Assembly: GCA_944739405.2 (NCBI GenBank)
Contig: OX123182.2
Span: forward strand, 22,145,326 to 22,209,325
DNA length: 64,000 bases
Direction of reading: 5' to 3'
Origin: Euclidia mi
Lineage: Eukaryota > Arthropoda > Insecta > Lepidoptera > Erebidae
Shown: one piece after another, positions 22,365 through 33,700 of the stretch
How the letters are laid out: each line of letters opens with the position of its first letter
How positions within the stretch are numbered: position 1 is the stretch's first letter
Made by a program: the position numbers and the translations under genes
Notes under the pieces: model-generated
The model's database searches: none
Seen by the model: only the letters and a program-made list of their open reading frames with translations
What the model was told of the DNA's origin: nothing

Positions 22365-24938
22365 TCATGTCACATGGACATGATTTTCGCCTACCAGGAT
22401 TGCCAATTGAGTTTTCAGGTCCCGATTTCTTCGTTCCACCGGATTGGTTTCAGGGTGGTATACCGGGGTGAAGCCATGTTGAATACCCAGACAATAGGTC
22501 AGTTGTTGCATAACATTGCTTACAAACTGGGTGCTGTTATCACTTATAAAACGTCGAGGTGTACCGTATCTCAGTATGATCTCGTCTAGCAGAATTTTGG
22601 CACATTCCTCCGCTGTGGCACGCTCTAGAGGGAATATCTCAACCCAACGTGTAGCCACATTCTCAATTATGAATATCCAGTTGTGGTTGTCAGCTGTGCG
22701 GGGTAAAGGGCCAAACAAGTCAAAGGCGACCACCCCAAAACGCTGATTCTGGGCAGTGGTTTGGAGTAAGCCGGCAGGCTTTTGATTTGAGCATTTGTAA
22801 CGTTGACATTGTAAGCACTGGCGAACATAGGTTTCAATATGTTTCCTCATTCCTTTCCAGAAGTATCGTCTTGCTACGCGTTCAGTGGTTTTATCTATAC
22901 CATAGTGTCCAGCAGTCGCTGCATCATGATGGGCAGCAATAAAATTATCTTGTTCCTGTTTGGGGATTACTAACTGACTAGTTTCCCGATTTGAATCTGG
23001 ATCATATTGATACAACAAGCCGTTGTTCATATGATAACCTTTCCCACTCCAGTATCTAGCCTTTTCCTCTTCAGCACTTTCCAAGCATTGCACTATCTTG
23101 ACTATCTCCTCATCCTTGTGCTGTTCTTCCCTTATTACTTCTTTGCTCTTTACAGGCATATCTACAATCACCGTACAAACCCCACAGTCTTCCTCTGTTG
23201 TCGGTTCGCAATTAGGACGGGACAAAGAGTCGGCAACGACATTTGTTTTGCCGGAGATATATTTTATATTGAGATCGTATGGCTGTAGTAGGAGAGCCCA
23301 TCGAGCTAATCGACCGGTTGGCGACTTTATAGACATGAGCCACCGTAGGGCTTGATGATCGGTTAAAATGGTTATCTTTGCTCCTTCAATGTAGCCTCGG
23401 AACTTGGAAACAGCCCATACGACCCCTAGGGCTTCACGCTCAGTCGTGGAATAGTTGCGCTCAGCCTGGGTTAGGAGTCTGCTAGCATACTCAACAGGGT
23501 GTTCGGTTTCACCCTCCCCCTGGACCAGAACTGCACCGAGTGCATAACTGCTAGCATCGGTCTTAAGGGTATATGGCTTCGTATGATCAGCTTGGACCAG
23601 CACTGGGGCAGACGTCAGTAATTCTCGAAGTCTGGCGAAAGCACTAACTTGATCTTCTTTCCATTCCCAAGTAGCGTTTTTCTTAGTAAGACGCGTTAAT
23701 GGCTCTGCAACTTTTGCGAAATTTGGTATAAACCGTCTGTACCATGAGCACATCTGGACAAATGATAGCAGGTGTTTGAGATTTCGCGGGGGCAGCATGT
23801 CTAGGATCGCACTGACTTTATCTGGGTCAGTCCGTAGGCCAGCAGCAGTGATGTAGTGACCTAGATATTTTACCTTTTGACAGCAGAAGTTGCACTTCTC
23901 TCTGTTTGCTACCAAATTAAATTCCTTGAGTTTGTTAAACACATCCTGTAGATCTTTAACATGGTCTTCAAACGTGGAAGACATAACAATTAAATCATCC
24001 AGGTATACAATCAGCTTGATGTGGCTAAGTGAGATGCGAAATCGATCTATCATTCGTTGAAATGTCGCTGGAGCATTTCGTAGTCCGAACGGCATTCTTA
24101 GAAATCGGTACGTCCCAAATGGGCAAACAAAGCTCGTTTTGTCTCGATGCTCCTCTTTGACGCTTATCTGCCAGTAGCCAGCGCGTAGGTCTATCGTGCT
24201 CATATACGGTGTCGGCTTAGCACGGTGAAGCAGATCATCAATTCTGGGTAGCGGGTAGGCATCAGGAGTCGTGATTGCATTAAGCTGTCGATAGTCTACG
24301 CATACTCTTGTGCTTCCGTCTTTCTTAGCTACCATTACCACAGGAGCGGCCCATGGCGATGAACAAGGTTCGATAACCTTTTCGGCTAACATTTTACCAA
24401 TCTCTTTTCTCAGGATCTCAGTTTTCCCGGGAGACAGACGATACGGTGGCACAGAATTTGGTTTGTGGTCCCCTGTTTCGATTGCATGCTCAAAGCCTTT
24501 TGCTGCGTTTCCATTAGATTTAAACACTTCTTGATTCATGTCCAAAAAATTTTCAAATGTTGTGACATCAACCGATGAGACTGACGTTGATGGGAAGAGT
24601 GTATCATCCACTCCATCCAGCTCACATTGTACGTCATAATCTTGAAGATTATATCTCGCATCTTCATATAAAGCTTTAAGTATCGGAGAATAATTTCCAG
24701 GGTAGTTGAGGTGAGGTTTCTTCTTGGGAGGTAGGGACAAATCGATTCTATGAAGAGGACCGTATGAACGAGTCGTATTGCTCTCCTCTGGCAATGACGG
24801 TGACATAGAAGGGTCATCATCTGAGACAATAACCGCAAGTTCAGTATTCTGGCTGTAATTAATAAAGCTCTCTTCATACAGTTCAAAATTTTCCATAGGA
24901 TTATCGAGGAAGTTCCAAGTGCTTTGGGCCAAACTCAA
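22365..24938 (-). pseudogene. Gypsy pol: reverse transcriptase, RNase H, integrase core
   Basis: 857 residues. RT at about 170-370: STRVCVDYRQLN, STIDLRAGYWQ, FLRMPFGLRNAPATFQ and catalytic VYLDDLIVM. RNase H at about 455-580: LKTDASSYALGAVL, the glutamate in STTEREALGVVWA, LTDHQAL. Integrase from about 680: an HHCC zinc finger (HHDAATAGHYG ... CLQCQRYK) and the core with aspartates in AFDLFGPL and ISDNSTQF and the glutamate in NPVERRNRDLK. All catalytic residues are present. The first residue is a TTG inside the frame; the frame is open a further 14 codons upstream, to a TAA at about 24983. A frameshift ends it at 22365. Confidence 0.88.
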
Positions 24939-24970
24939 GTCGATGCGGAGTCCTGTATAAACCCTACGCC

Positions 24971-25711
24971 TTACAGCGTTTTATTTCGACGGGATTCGGG
25001 AAGTACCAAGAGGGTAGTTGGTATTATACGGTCATTAACCTTAATGGGAACCTTAGTTACCAGGACATTTTGACGCTTTGGTATACCATCAGCCATCGTT
25101 ACTCTGATCTTATGTTCATGGAAGGAATATCCCTTTCTCTTCAACTCACAGTAAAGAGAGTATGAGGCAATACTTGATTTAGCACAGGTATCAAGAAATA
25201 CTGCCCCATTGACGCCTCCAATTTCGACAAAAATTACTGGTCGATCTCTCGCGTCGATGAAGGTATCTACGGAACAAAATCCAATTTCTGGCTGAGGTCG
25301 TTGATTCTTACTCGCATGACCCGTTTTGCAATTGGACCTCACTACTCCAGGAGCGCCGCAGCCATAACACTTAAATTTAGCTGGCTGTAATGGGGCTTGA
25401 GTAACCACTGCTTCGGTGATGGTGCTTTCAGCCTTTTCCTTTTGTTCGTTAGCCCGCTGAAGCTTCCTACAATTTTCTGTAGAGTGTCCAAAGTTGCGGC
25501 AAAACCGGCACTTGATTTTCTTGATATCGCCTTTGACCACTACGCGGGTTTCGTGCGACTTTGTGGTGCTTTGCCCTATAGCAGCATCCTTTTCATTAAT
25601 TACATGTTCCGCCGCCTTTGCTGCCTTCAGAAGGTCTTTAAAGTTTTTGACATCCGCGCGCGGAACCTTATCCCGAATTTCCAGGCGCAGCAAACCGTAT
25701 ATTAAGTCCAA
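24971..25711 (-). pseudogene. Gypsy gag (3' part) and protease
   Basis: 246 residues in the same frame as the preceding gag part, from which a TAA at 25723-25721 separates it. It carries a zinc knuckle CRFCRNFGHSTENC (CX2CX4HX4C), then a degenerate second one (CYGCGAPGVVRSNC, histidine missing), and a retropepsin-like domain: VFVEIGGVNGAVFLDT followed by CAKSS, and later a LVLPESRR segment near the end. The active-site triplet is D-T-C instead of the usual D-T-G, a change likely to impair the protease. It ends at a TAA next to a frameshift to pol. Confidence 0.8.
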
Positions 25712-25720
25712 CTGCTGGGT

Positions 25721-26254
25721 TTAAGTTTGTCCTGGAGCCGGCAGCTGTGAAAACAACATCCGCTTTTGTCTCACAAATGATTCGGTGGTGGTACTTTTTA
25801 ATTGCTTCACTTGAGTTATGTCCATATATATTTGGTATGCTTCGCGGACAGGTGCAAAATTTTCACGCAGTTGCGTTTCGAAGTCTGACCATGACGTCAC
25901 CTCGCCCTTGACACCTAGCCACCAAACTCCGGCTTCACCCTTCAACAGAATAGGTAATTCGCTTAAGGCGGTCAAATCGCCTATATCTGCAGACCGCTTG
26001 AATATATTTATTGCCGATAAAAATGCTTCTACCACCTCAGGATCTTTCTCGCCACTGTACGTGTATTTGCACGAGATGAATGAACCTTTTTTAGGTTGTG
26101 ATGTGGCCGGCATCCTCTCCATAAGCTGTGTGAACTGCTCAGGTGACAGCATACTGGCACGTTTGGTTTTTCTTGTTTTAAAGGTGGTAACACGTCCAGT
26201 TCGTGTAACAAAAGTAGGGCTATTTATCTTTGAAGGCTCGCTTCTTCCACTCAT
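25721..26254 (-). pseudogene. Gypsy gag, 5' part
   Basis: Starts at the ATG at 26254 (MSGRSEPSK), shortly after the primer-binding region. The central part (YSGEKDPEVVEAFLSAI ... GEAGVWWLGVKGEV, WSDFETQLRENFAP) has the pattern of the retrotransposon gag/capsid domain. A TAA at 25721-25723 interrupts it in frame, and the same frame continues in the next part. The two parts would form one gag-protease polyprotein in an unbroken copy. Confidence 0.8.
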
Positions 26255-26360
26255 GAATTGAAGAGGTCGCAATTCGTAGCGCCAGTCGTCTTAACCTCGA
26301 AGAACTTCGTAGCACGATGTTACGAACTTCGTAGCGCTGGTGACGTTACGCGCACGATGG

Positions 26361-26378
26361 GCCCCACGTTGGGCGCCA
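26361..26378 (-). other. Primer-binding site for tRNA-Lys
   Basis: On the minus strand TGGCGCCCAACGTGGGGC begins one base after the 5' LTR end. It is complementary to the 3' end of insect tRNA-Lys(CTT) as I know it. Confidence 0.75.
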
Positions 26379-26379
26379 C

Positions 26380-26730
26380 TGTAGAGCGGGATAGCGCGCC
26401 AACGGCAATATAAAAGCTGGACTCTTGTTATAAATTTATTAACGATGCCAAACATACATCTATACCAATTTACAGGCTACCTTCTTCGCAGAACCTATGA
26501 GACCTAACTAGGTAGATGCCCATAAGTCGCAGAAGTTAGTGCTCGAGGAAGACACTTAAATGCTCAAGCAAGTGGTTGAGGCATAAAGCGTGCGATACTC
26601 GATTCCCTATCCGAAGACACCTTGATCTTTAAATCAGTCGGGGTTTTGTTATCCGCCGGCGAATCTTAACACCGACTTCTAATTTTTCCTGTGACGCCAT
26701 CTGTGAGTTGTAGGTGGTACTATTGTTACA
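26380..26730 (-). repeat. 5' LTR of the Gypsy element
   Basis: 351 bp, beginning TG and ending CA on the minus strand (TGTAACAATAG ... GCTCTACA). Five substitutions against the 3' LTR. Confidence 0.9.
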
Positions 26731-26793
26731 ATATTTTATTTTATAAAAGCCGTACAAGAATATTTATACAATTTTTCTGATTTTAATATAAAG

Positions 26794-27190
26794 TGCCGTG
26801 TGGTTGACGGCATAGAATACAAGTGTCACCATCTTCCCGTGGGTGTCGTAAGAGGCGACTAAGGGATAACACGATGCAAATACTATCTTTGCGTAGAGAC
26901 GGAAAACTCGACATCAAACCCTATACGACTGCCTCGTTGGTCTCGCAGCATAAATGTGCGCGTGGGATCTCAGGTCCCGGGTTCGATTTCTGGGTCGGGC
27001 AGTGTTATTGGGTTTTTCTGTCACGAAATTCTCAGTAGCAGCACGGAGTCTGGAAATGTGCCCGGTACGGCAATAGGCTCGCCCCTTATTACGTGGGACT
27101 AAAGTATATCTGGCGAAAAGTGGGTGTAGAAATACACCTCTGCCTACCTCTTCGGGGTTATAGGCGTGAGACTATGTATGTATGTATGTA
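26794..27190 (+). repeat. tRNA-derived SINE (family A), long composite form
   Basis: Same architecture as 2207-2610: 5' module, tRNA-like region with GGTCCCGGGTTCGATTTC, body, RTE-like tail and (TGTA)n. It begins about 60 bp outside the Gypsy 5' LTR. Confidence 0.78.
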
Positions 27191-27392
27191 ATATAAAGTC
27201 AGATAGTGAGACTATTGATTTTTGATGAATTGATAATTGATAGATATCTATACCAGAGAGAATTCTATAAGACCATAGATAAAAACTGTATGAAGCTGCC
27301 CCATCTTCCCCTACCTGGCTGCCAAATTCCGACCGCAAATATCAAGCATTTTTAAAGCAAAGTGAGTATCCGGCACAAACATTATTTTTACT

Positions 27393-27665
27393 GCCTCGTT
27401 GGTCTCGCGACATAAATGTGCGCGTGGGATTGGGAGGTCTCGGGTTCGATTCCCGGGCCGGGCAAAGTGTTATTGGGTTTTTTCGTTAGAAAATTCTCAG
27501 TAGCAGCACGGAGTCTGGTAATGTGCCCGGTACGGCAATAGGCTCGCCCCCTATTATGTGGGACCTAAAAATTCATGGCGAAATGTGGGTGTAATATTAC
27601 ACCTCTGCCTACCCCTTCGGGGATACAGGCGTGAGTCTATAAATAAAAAAAATAAATAAAAAAAC
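27393..27665 (+). repeat. tRNA-derived SINE (family A), short form
   Basis: Begins at 'gcctcgttggtctcg'; B-box-like GGTCTCGGGTTCGATTCCC; body and tail as in the other copies; ends in 'tctataaataaaaaaaat' instead of (TGTA)n. Confidence 0.8.
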
Positions 27666-27975
27666 ATTATTTTTAAACAAAATAAATCAATTTCCAGTAA
27701 GGCACAATACAACAACATTATCATATAGGGATGAGACCGACCGACATCAACTTCCTGAAAGGATGAACTGATTTAATAATACCAACATTTTGTTGTAGAC
27801 TTAACGGGAAAGAGTGACACTTTCGGATCCTCGCATTTGTGTTGTAAACACAAAGTTTTTGCTCCGTTATCATGACATACAAAATTAGTACCTACGGATG
27901 CCTTATATGTGACGTCAAATTAATTCTTCTACTTAGGTAAATTCGTAACTTTGTCTTTAAGTAATTATTTATTAA

Positions 27976-28182
27976 CTAGGGGACGCCAGCAGCTACGCCT
28001 GCATTTTTTTTAAATTTACCCGTTTTGGCCGATCCCGTGGGAATTTCGGAAAATCTCTTCTTAGTGCACCCCTACGGTCCCCAAGGAACATACATGCCAA
28101 ATTTCAGCTGCCTGCGCCCAATAGTTTCGGCTGTAGCGTGTCTGTCAGTCAGTCAGTAACGCAAGGATTTTATATATTTAGA
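27976..28182 (-). mobile_element. Non-autonomous Helitron, family B
   Basis: 207 bp. On the minus strand it starts TCTAAATATATAAAATCC after an A and ends GGCGTCCCCTAG before a T, with no terminal inverted repeats or target duplication: the Helitron hallmarks. A second copy is at 43165-43365. Confidence 0.65.
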
Positions 28183-28810
28183 TTTCTAACGCAACGCATT
28201 AACATTTTAGGCACATACACAAATACAATAAATATTTTCATTTTAATTCAATATTTTTATAAACTGGCGAAAAATCACAAGTGGTTTACCAGATAAAAGT
28301 TTATATAAGTGTATATAACTACATGAATTAAAATTTAATCTTATTATTCTAGTAAATTGTTTCTTAAGACTAAAATAAAAAATATTAATAAACCTTTATT
28401 TATGTGTGCCGTGCTGATTTTCAAAGATGCAAATACCTAGCTGTGCTAACTTTCGTGCACAGATATATACGAGCTTGTCTATAATCTATATGTATCTATG
28501 TAAGCTTGTGTTTATTGGCGAACTTGCTTGATCACTGTAGAGTTCGGGACAAGTTAATCAGTGCACCAGTCGTTTATCGAATCTGTCAGGCGTCGCTGCG
28601 GACGTGCTGAATGCATTCATGCGTTTTATTCGACTACTGTGGACACTGGAGACCAAATGAACATTTCCCATACTCTCCCGTCTCTTGTCTGATACTTCTC
28701 TTTTGTTCGATTTCACAGTAGATTAGTACAAAAGCTAGATTCTCGATTGAAATTCCATAACGGTAGCATTGCGAAAAGACGTAAACTGTTGTTTTCAGTT
28801 TTATTTTTGT
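28183..28810. other. Non-coding stretch, nothing recognised
   Basis: A+T-rich intergenic DNA; no supported gene or repeat. Confidence 0.35.
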
Positions 28811-29040
28811 GCATACATACATAGACTCACGCCTGTTTCCCCGAAGGGGTAGGCAGAGGCATATTAAACGCCCACTTTTCGCCAGTGTTTTGATCCCACG
28901 TAATAGGTGGCGAGCCTATTGCCGCTTATCGGGATATTTTGTTTGCCAGAGCCTCGTCCGTTGATTGGCAGGTGCACCACTTGCAGGTGGGTTGGCTTGG
29001 GACCCTAAGTTCTTGGTGGGAACCCTATGCATATTTTTGT
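28811..29040 (-). repeat. SINE with alternative 5' head and RTE-like tail
   Basis: Minus strand. It shares the body ('ggcaataggctcgcc', 'tattacgtggga') and tail ('gcctctgcctacccc...gcgtgagtcta', (TGTA)n) with SINE A. Its 5' part is different ('gggttcccaccaagaac', 'gtggtgcacctgccaatcaa'). The same head is in the copy at 62262-62486. Confidence 0.7.
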
Positions 29041-29905
29041 AATAAATAAATAACCATCCTTATTTCTCTTTTTAAACGTAGAATCAAGCAAGAATCGAAG
29101 CAAGTTAGGATGAAATAAATTGGCAGTGATACCATATAACAAAATCGCGCTGCGCTAGACAATTCCCAAACCAATTCAAGAGTTGGTCACAATACTCAAG
29201 ACTGTCTCACTACTTTATTACGTTACGAAATACGGTCGTCAAGAGTTGTTTCTGCGTTTATTGTTCACATAAACTATCTCCGGATTGCTTTGGATGCGAT
29301 TGCATGTTGCCAGTGACAAACCGTCATGCGTGATTCGTGTTTACATTTTGGAATGTCGCTCTAAGGTATGGCTTGATGTGCAATTATTCTGTGTATGTTG
29401 ACAACAAACAGTAGTTCTGTCTGCTGGGTTTTAGGACTTAGTACTTAAAATACACTTAAAGAAAGTATAAAATTTGTATCTAGATTTACAGAGTAACGCA
29501 GATTTTTACCGGTTTGGGGAACAAACCCACAGCAAAGCGAAATCACAAGGCAAGTTTTCTAAGATGACTGCTTAAACCAATTCAACGCCAGTTACTTTCT
29601 AGATCTATTTAAAGATCACATACACAAGCCATTGTTCAAGTATGGCTATAGATAACCCACTTTAACAGTATAATTAATTACTTATGGGTCTACTGTCTAG
29701 TGGACCTATAATTATATTGTTTTGTTTCCCAGAATATAAAATTAAAAACAGAGAATAAAGAAGAAAGACAAAATATACATATACAGACTGAAAGTAATTC
29801 ACCTCGCATAACAAAATATACCTACTTACGCAAAAAAATAAGCCGGCTGTAGCTCTATTTTAGCGTTCGGGAGATGAAGATATAACTATGCATGCATAAG
29901 TGATT
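29041..29905. other. Non-coding stretch upstream of the P450
   Basis: No gene or repeat family recognised. Confidence 0.35.
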
Positions 29906-30099
29906 GATCAGATTGGAGGCATCCTAAAAACAGGACAGGTGAGAAGTCAGTGAACAGAAGAGCATGCATGAGGAATCTGATGGGAGTGAATGAAGCAAGA
30001 GAGATATGTCTGGATCGTTGCAAATGGCGTTCCGTAGTCTCTGCCTACCCCTCCGGGAAACAGGCGTGAGTCTATGTATGTATGTATGTATGTGCAAAA
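29906..30099 (+). mobile_element. RTE LINE, 3'-end fragment
   Basis: About 190 bp matching the last 60 codons (with stops), 3' end and (TGTA)n tail of the RTE copy at 1133-2083. 5'-truncated insertion, about 400 bp before the P450 start codon. Confidence 0.8.
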
Positions 30100-30177
30100 G
30101 TGATAAAATTCATGTACTTACCTATCAAAAGCGATTACATTATTTCATAGAAACCTAAAATTATGTCTGTGAACCGG

Positions 30178-30248
30178 GTCAGCACACAAAATCTCTTACA
30201 AGTGACGTAGTATTATGTAATATCTGTTATTCTCTGTGTCAGCACACA
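30178..30248 (+). promoter_or_regulatory. Paired Maf-half-site motif upstream of the P450
   Basis: GTCAGCACACA occurs at 30178-30188 and again at 30238-30248, exactly 60 bp apart and some 260-330 bp before the start codon. The reverse complement contains TGCTGAC, a Maf half-site. In insects CncC-Maf activates many detoxification P450 genes, so these are candidate response elements; binding is inferred only. Confidence 0.35.
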
Positions 30249-30327
30249 GACGTGAACCAGTCACAACTTTCTCTGAGCCGGCCAGTGCCACAGTTAAACG
30301 AGCGAAACTAAAAGCGCGCGAACACGT

Positions 30328-30338
30328 TTTATATAACA
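30328..30338 (+). promoter_or_regulatory. Possible TATA box of the P450
   Basis: 'TTTTATATAAC' lies about 175 bp before the ATG at 30509. No clear initiator is visible, so the transcription start is uncertain. Confidence 0.3.
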
Positions 30339-30508
30339 ATTCATACTTCTTTTTAAATATTTATACTCCTTTTAAATAAATTAAAAATAAGTGAGAGGCA
30401 TAAAAAATAATAGTTCCAAAAGGGTTTTCGAATTGTGACTTAATCAAAGTGTTCTTTTTTTAAGTGAGTTGAAGTTTACTTTTATTTTTTTTAAAGGAAA
30501 TTGCAGTG

Positions 30509-30702
30509 ATGTGGTGGCTCATAGTGTTACTAGTGACGTGCTTGTATTTATACTCGCACAAGCGTTTAAAATACTTTTCGTCTAGGGGTGTCCACACTCT
30601 ACCCCCAGTACCGTTCCTTGGGAATTTGACAGCTGTTACTCTCGGGCGGGAAAATTTTGTGGAGGCAATCGCAGCAGGATACGAGGCTTTCAAAGATCAA
30701 AG
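30509..30702 (+). CDS. P450 exon 1: membrane anchor and hinge
   Basis: ATG at 30509 (MWWLIVLLV). Encodes the hydrophobic anchor and LPPVPFLGN. Donor AG|GTAAAT, phase 2. Confidence 0.85.
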
Positions 30703-33700
30703 GTAAATGAGTGATGAGTACTTATATTGATGTAACGATGTGTCTCACATTTTCGATGTTATGTAATGTTTAAGATTGTATTTGAATAATTTGTGTGTTA
30801 TTAAATTATGTGAGGCTGTTGTTTATAGATAAGATTAAAGTAGTTAATGTAGTGTATTATGTCTAATTTATTTAAATTAAGGCTTGGAAAGGTATTAAAC
30901 CTTAGGAGGAAAGAACCATGTTATTTCTTGTAGTCCCACGCTTGTGTCCCCGAAAGGAGTAGGCAGAGGCGTAATATTACACCCACATTTCGCCGTGAAT
31001 TTTTAGGTCCCACGTAATAGGCGGCGAGCCTTTTGCCGTTACCGGGCACATTGCCAGACTCCGTGCTGCTACTGAGAATTCGGAAAAACTCAGTAACACT
31101 TGCCCGACCCGGGTATCGAACCCGGGACCTCCGAACAGCAGTCGCATACGCTATCCATTGGACTACGGCAGTCGTGTGCTTGTGTTGTTGTGTATGAACC
31201 ATGTTATTTACTACCACAAATAATGACAACCTCACCCCACCACTATGTTGCGCATAGTGTAGGTATACACACAACTTGACACTTGACTTGACACAACAAA
31301 ACAGAACAAAATGCAGAAAATGCAGCTGGCTGGAGTAACTTTCGAATTTATATTTATTGTCGAAAGTTATATTCTTATGCTACTGCTACACCTTGATTAA
31401 CGGCAATGGCCAACTACGCGTTAGTAACGCGTTAAAAATACGCGTTGGAAATTAGTAATTTAACGCGTCAAAGCCTTGGCCACATCTACGTAGCGCCTAC
31501 ATTGACGCGTTAAGACGCGGGTGTAGCAGAAGCATTACACTAAAATAATAAAGATCATGCCTTAGATTTTGACTTCTCTGATAAGAATAATCTTTATGTA
31601 CAAACATGTGTACCGCTCTCATAATCACTGGCATGCTTAACAATGTTATTTAGGTTGACTACCAAATCTTCATACCATATACCCTACCGCGGCTCCTTTT
31701 AAAGCTAAGACTGGTCAAATGCTGTGCTTACCCAAGCCTAGATTTTACGCATCCCTTATGTTACTTAACAAACCTACACTGCCCTCTGTACTACATATGT
31801 GTATGTACATATAAATTTGTGACGCACAGCTTACAGGCTAAAGCTCTCGCTCGAAATGTTTCGGGAAAATTATAGAGAAGTCCTTAGACATGCAGTTTCC
31901 TGCGAATTCTGCGATAATAAACTAACAGCTTAATTCATTTAATTCACATTTGGTAAGGACAGGTCAGAAGTACCCTAAACAGAAGAGCATGCATGAGAAA
32001 CTTGATGGGAGTGAATGAAGCAAGAGAGGTATGTCAGGATCGTTGCAAATGGCGTTCCGTAGTCTCTGCCTACCCCTCCGGGAAACAGGCGTGAGTCTAT
32101 GTATGTATGTATGTACATTTGGCTAATTCTCGCATTCAAATTCAAAATTGTTTATTTGTTTGCGAATATGGGTACATAAAGATCTTATATAGTTAACAAA
32201 TGTGCATTGACCATATCCTACCATAAGGCATGCAAAACTAATAATAAAATAGTGTAAAATGTACAAATTGAGGTTTGTAGTACCTCAATGGCATATAATA
32301 AAGTAGGTAAAACACTGAAAATACAATTATAATTTATCTTGCAAAAATTCACTAACACTATAATAAGCTTTTGAAAATAGCAATGTTTAATTTTTTTCTT
32401 AAATATGTTAATGTCTGCTATCTCGAGGACTGATCTAGGCAAATGGTTATATATGCGTAGTGCCATGCAAAAAATACATTTATTGAGTAGTGCTGTTCTA
32501 TTTTTAGGTATACATAATTATATAAAAATGATGTCTCTTACTTTTCAAATTATTAAAATAGTGCATGTTATTTCTGACAAATAATACAACTTCATTTATA
32601 TATATACATGGCAATGTAAGAATATTTAATTTTATAAAGAATGGTTTGCAGCTATCTGTCTGCTTTATATTAAATATGGCTCGAATACATTTATTTTGCG
32701 CATTAAAGACCACTTTAAAGACCGCTTCTCAATCATCATACAGATTTTCGCCGTCAACTGCTGGACGTAAGCCTTTCCTAATCTGCAACACAATAGGATT
32801 TGTGAGTAAATAGGAGGAATTGACCTACTTTACCTAGAGAGGTTGCTTATAGTGTTCGATGTCGAGTTTGCTGTCTATTCCCCAAAGAGGCGACTAGGAA
32901 AAATAAACTAAACTTCTGTACTAATATAATAAAGCTGAAGACTATGTTTGTTTGCTTGGTTGAATGCGAGAGAGAGGCTCGAGAGAACATACACACTTGA
33001 TAGTCCCATCGCTAAATTTAAGGAAGCTAAGTAGTTTGAATAATTATTTTTGTGTTTGATAACCCGTATAACAAGGAAGACCATAGGGTATATAACATCA
33101 CGCTATGAGGCACGAGTGCAGAGCAATAGCCTTAAATAGCGCGGGATCAACTAGTAGCTTATAACATTTTGTATTTTTAATTCATTACTACACTGATAGA
33201 TCTTTGCATAATTGTCCAATATTTTCTTTACTTTCCAGGTACTTTGGTCTGTACCAATATTTGGTACCGACACTGATACCCCGTGATCCGGAGCTGATTC
33301 GACAGATCATGGTGAGAGACTTCAACTCGTTCTCTGACCGAGGAGTATACATAGATGCCGATTGTGACCCGCTGTTTGGACGAAACCTTATTATGTTAAC
33401 AGGTATACTCTATTTATCTATTTATTTAGATACTCAACTAAATTGATAAATTAAATCGTGTCTGCTCTCGTTAGCGATTATGCCTAGGCTAACCTCTGAA
33501 CATCTGCAATGACCGGCTTTATGTTACCGCCATCCATGGACACAAGCAACACTACACAAGTCACAATTCTGTTACCACTCTTTGAGAACTGAAAAGGTAT
33601 AGGAGGAGGAGCGTGACGGAAAATAAGATGAGGCATCAAGTACTCTCACTCATCATCATCATCATCGTCCTAGAGTTATCCCGGTTGCAACCAAGACTTG

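Larger units (their letters stand above)
21363..26730 (-). mobile_element. Ty3/Gypsy LTR retrotransposon, structurally complete, ORFs broken
   Basis: A 5.37-kb element on the minus strand with two LTRs, a primer-binding site, gag, protease, RT, RNase H, integrase and a polypurine tract, in the usual Gypsy order and with no envelope gene between integrase and the 3' LTR. The LTRs differ at five positions over about 343 bp. Coding capacity is interrupted by one in-frame stop in gag, a stop and frameshift between protease and RT, and a frameshift in the integrase C-terminal part. No target-site duplication is clear, partly because the outer end of the 3' LTR has lost a few bases. It needs proteins from another copy to move. 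Confidence 0.9.

Noticed and set aside
21360..26740. An env gene (errantivirus type) in the Gypsy element
   Set aside because: Integrase runs into the polypurine tract and the 3' LTR; no room for env.
28141..28160. Repeated 'cagtcagtcagt' as a CRISPR-like or satellite array
   Set aside because: A short microsatellite inside a Helitron, present again in the second copy.
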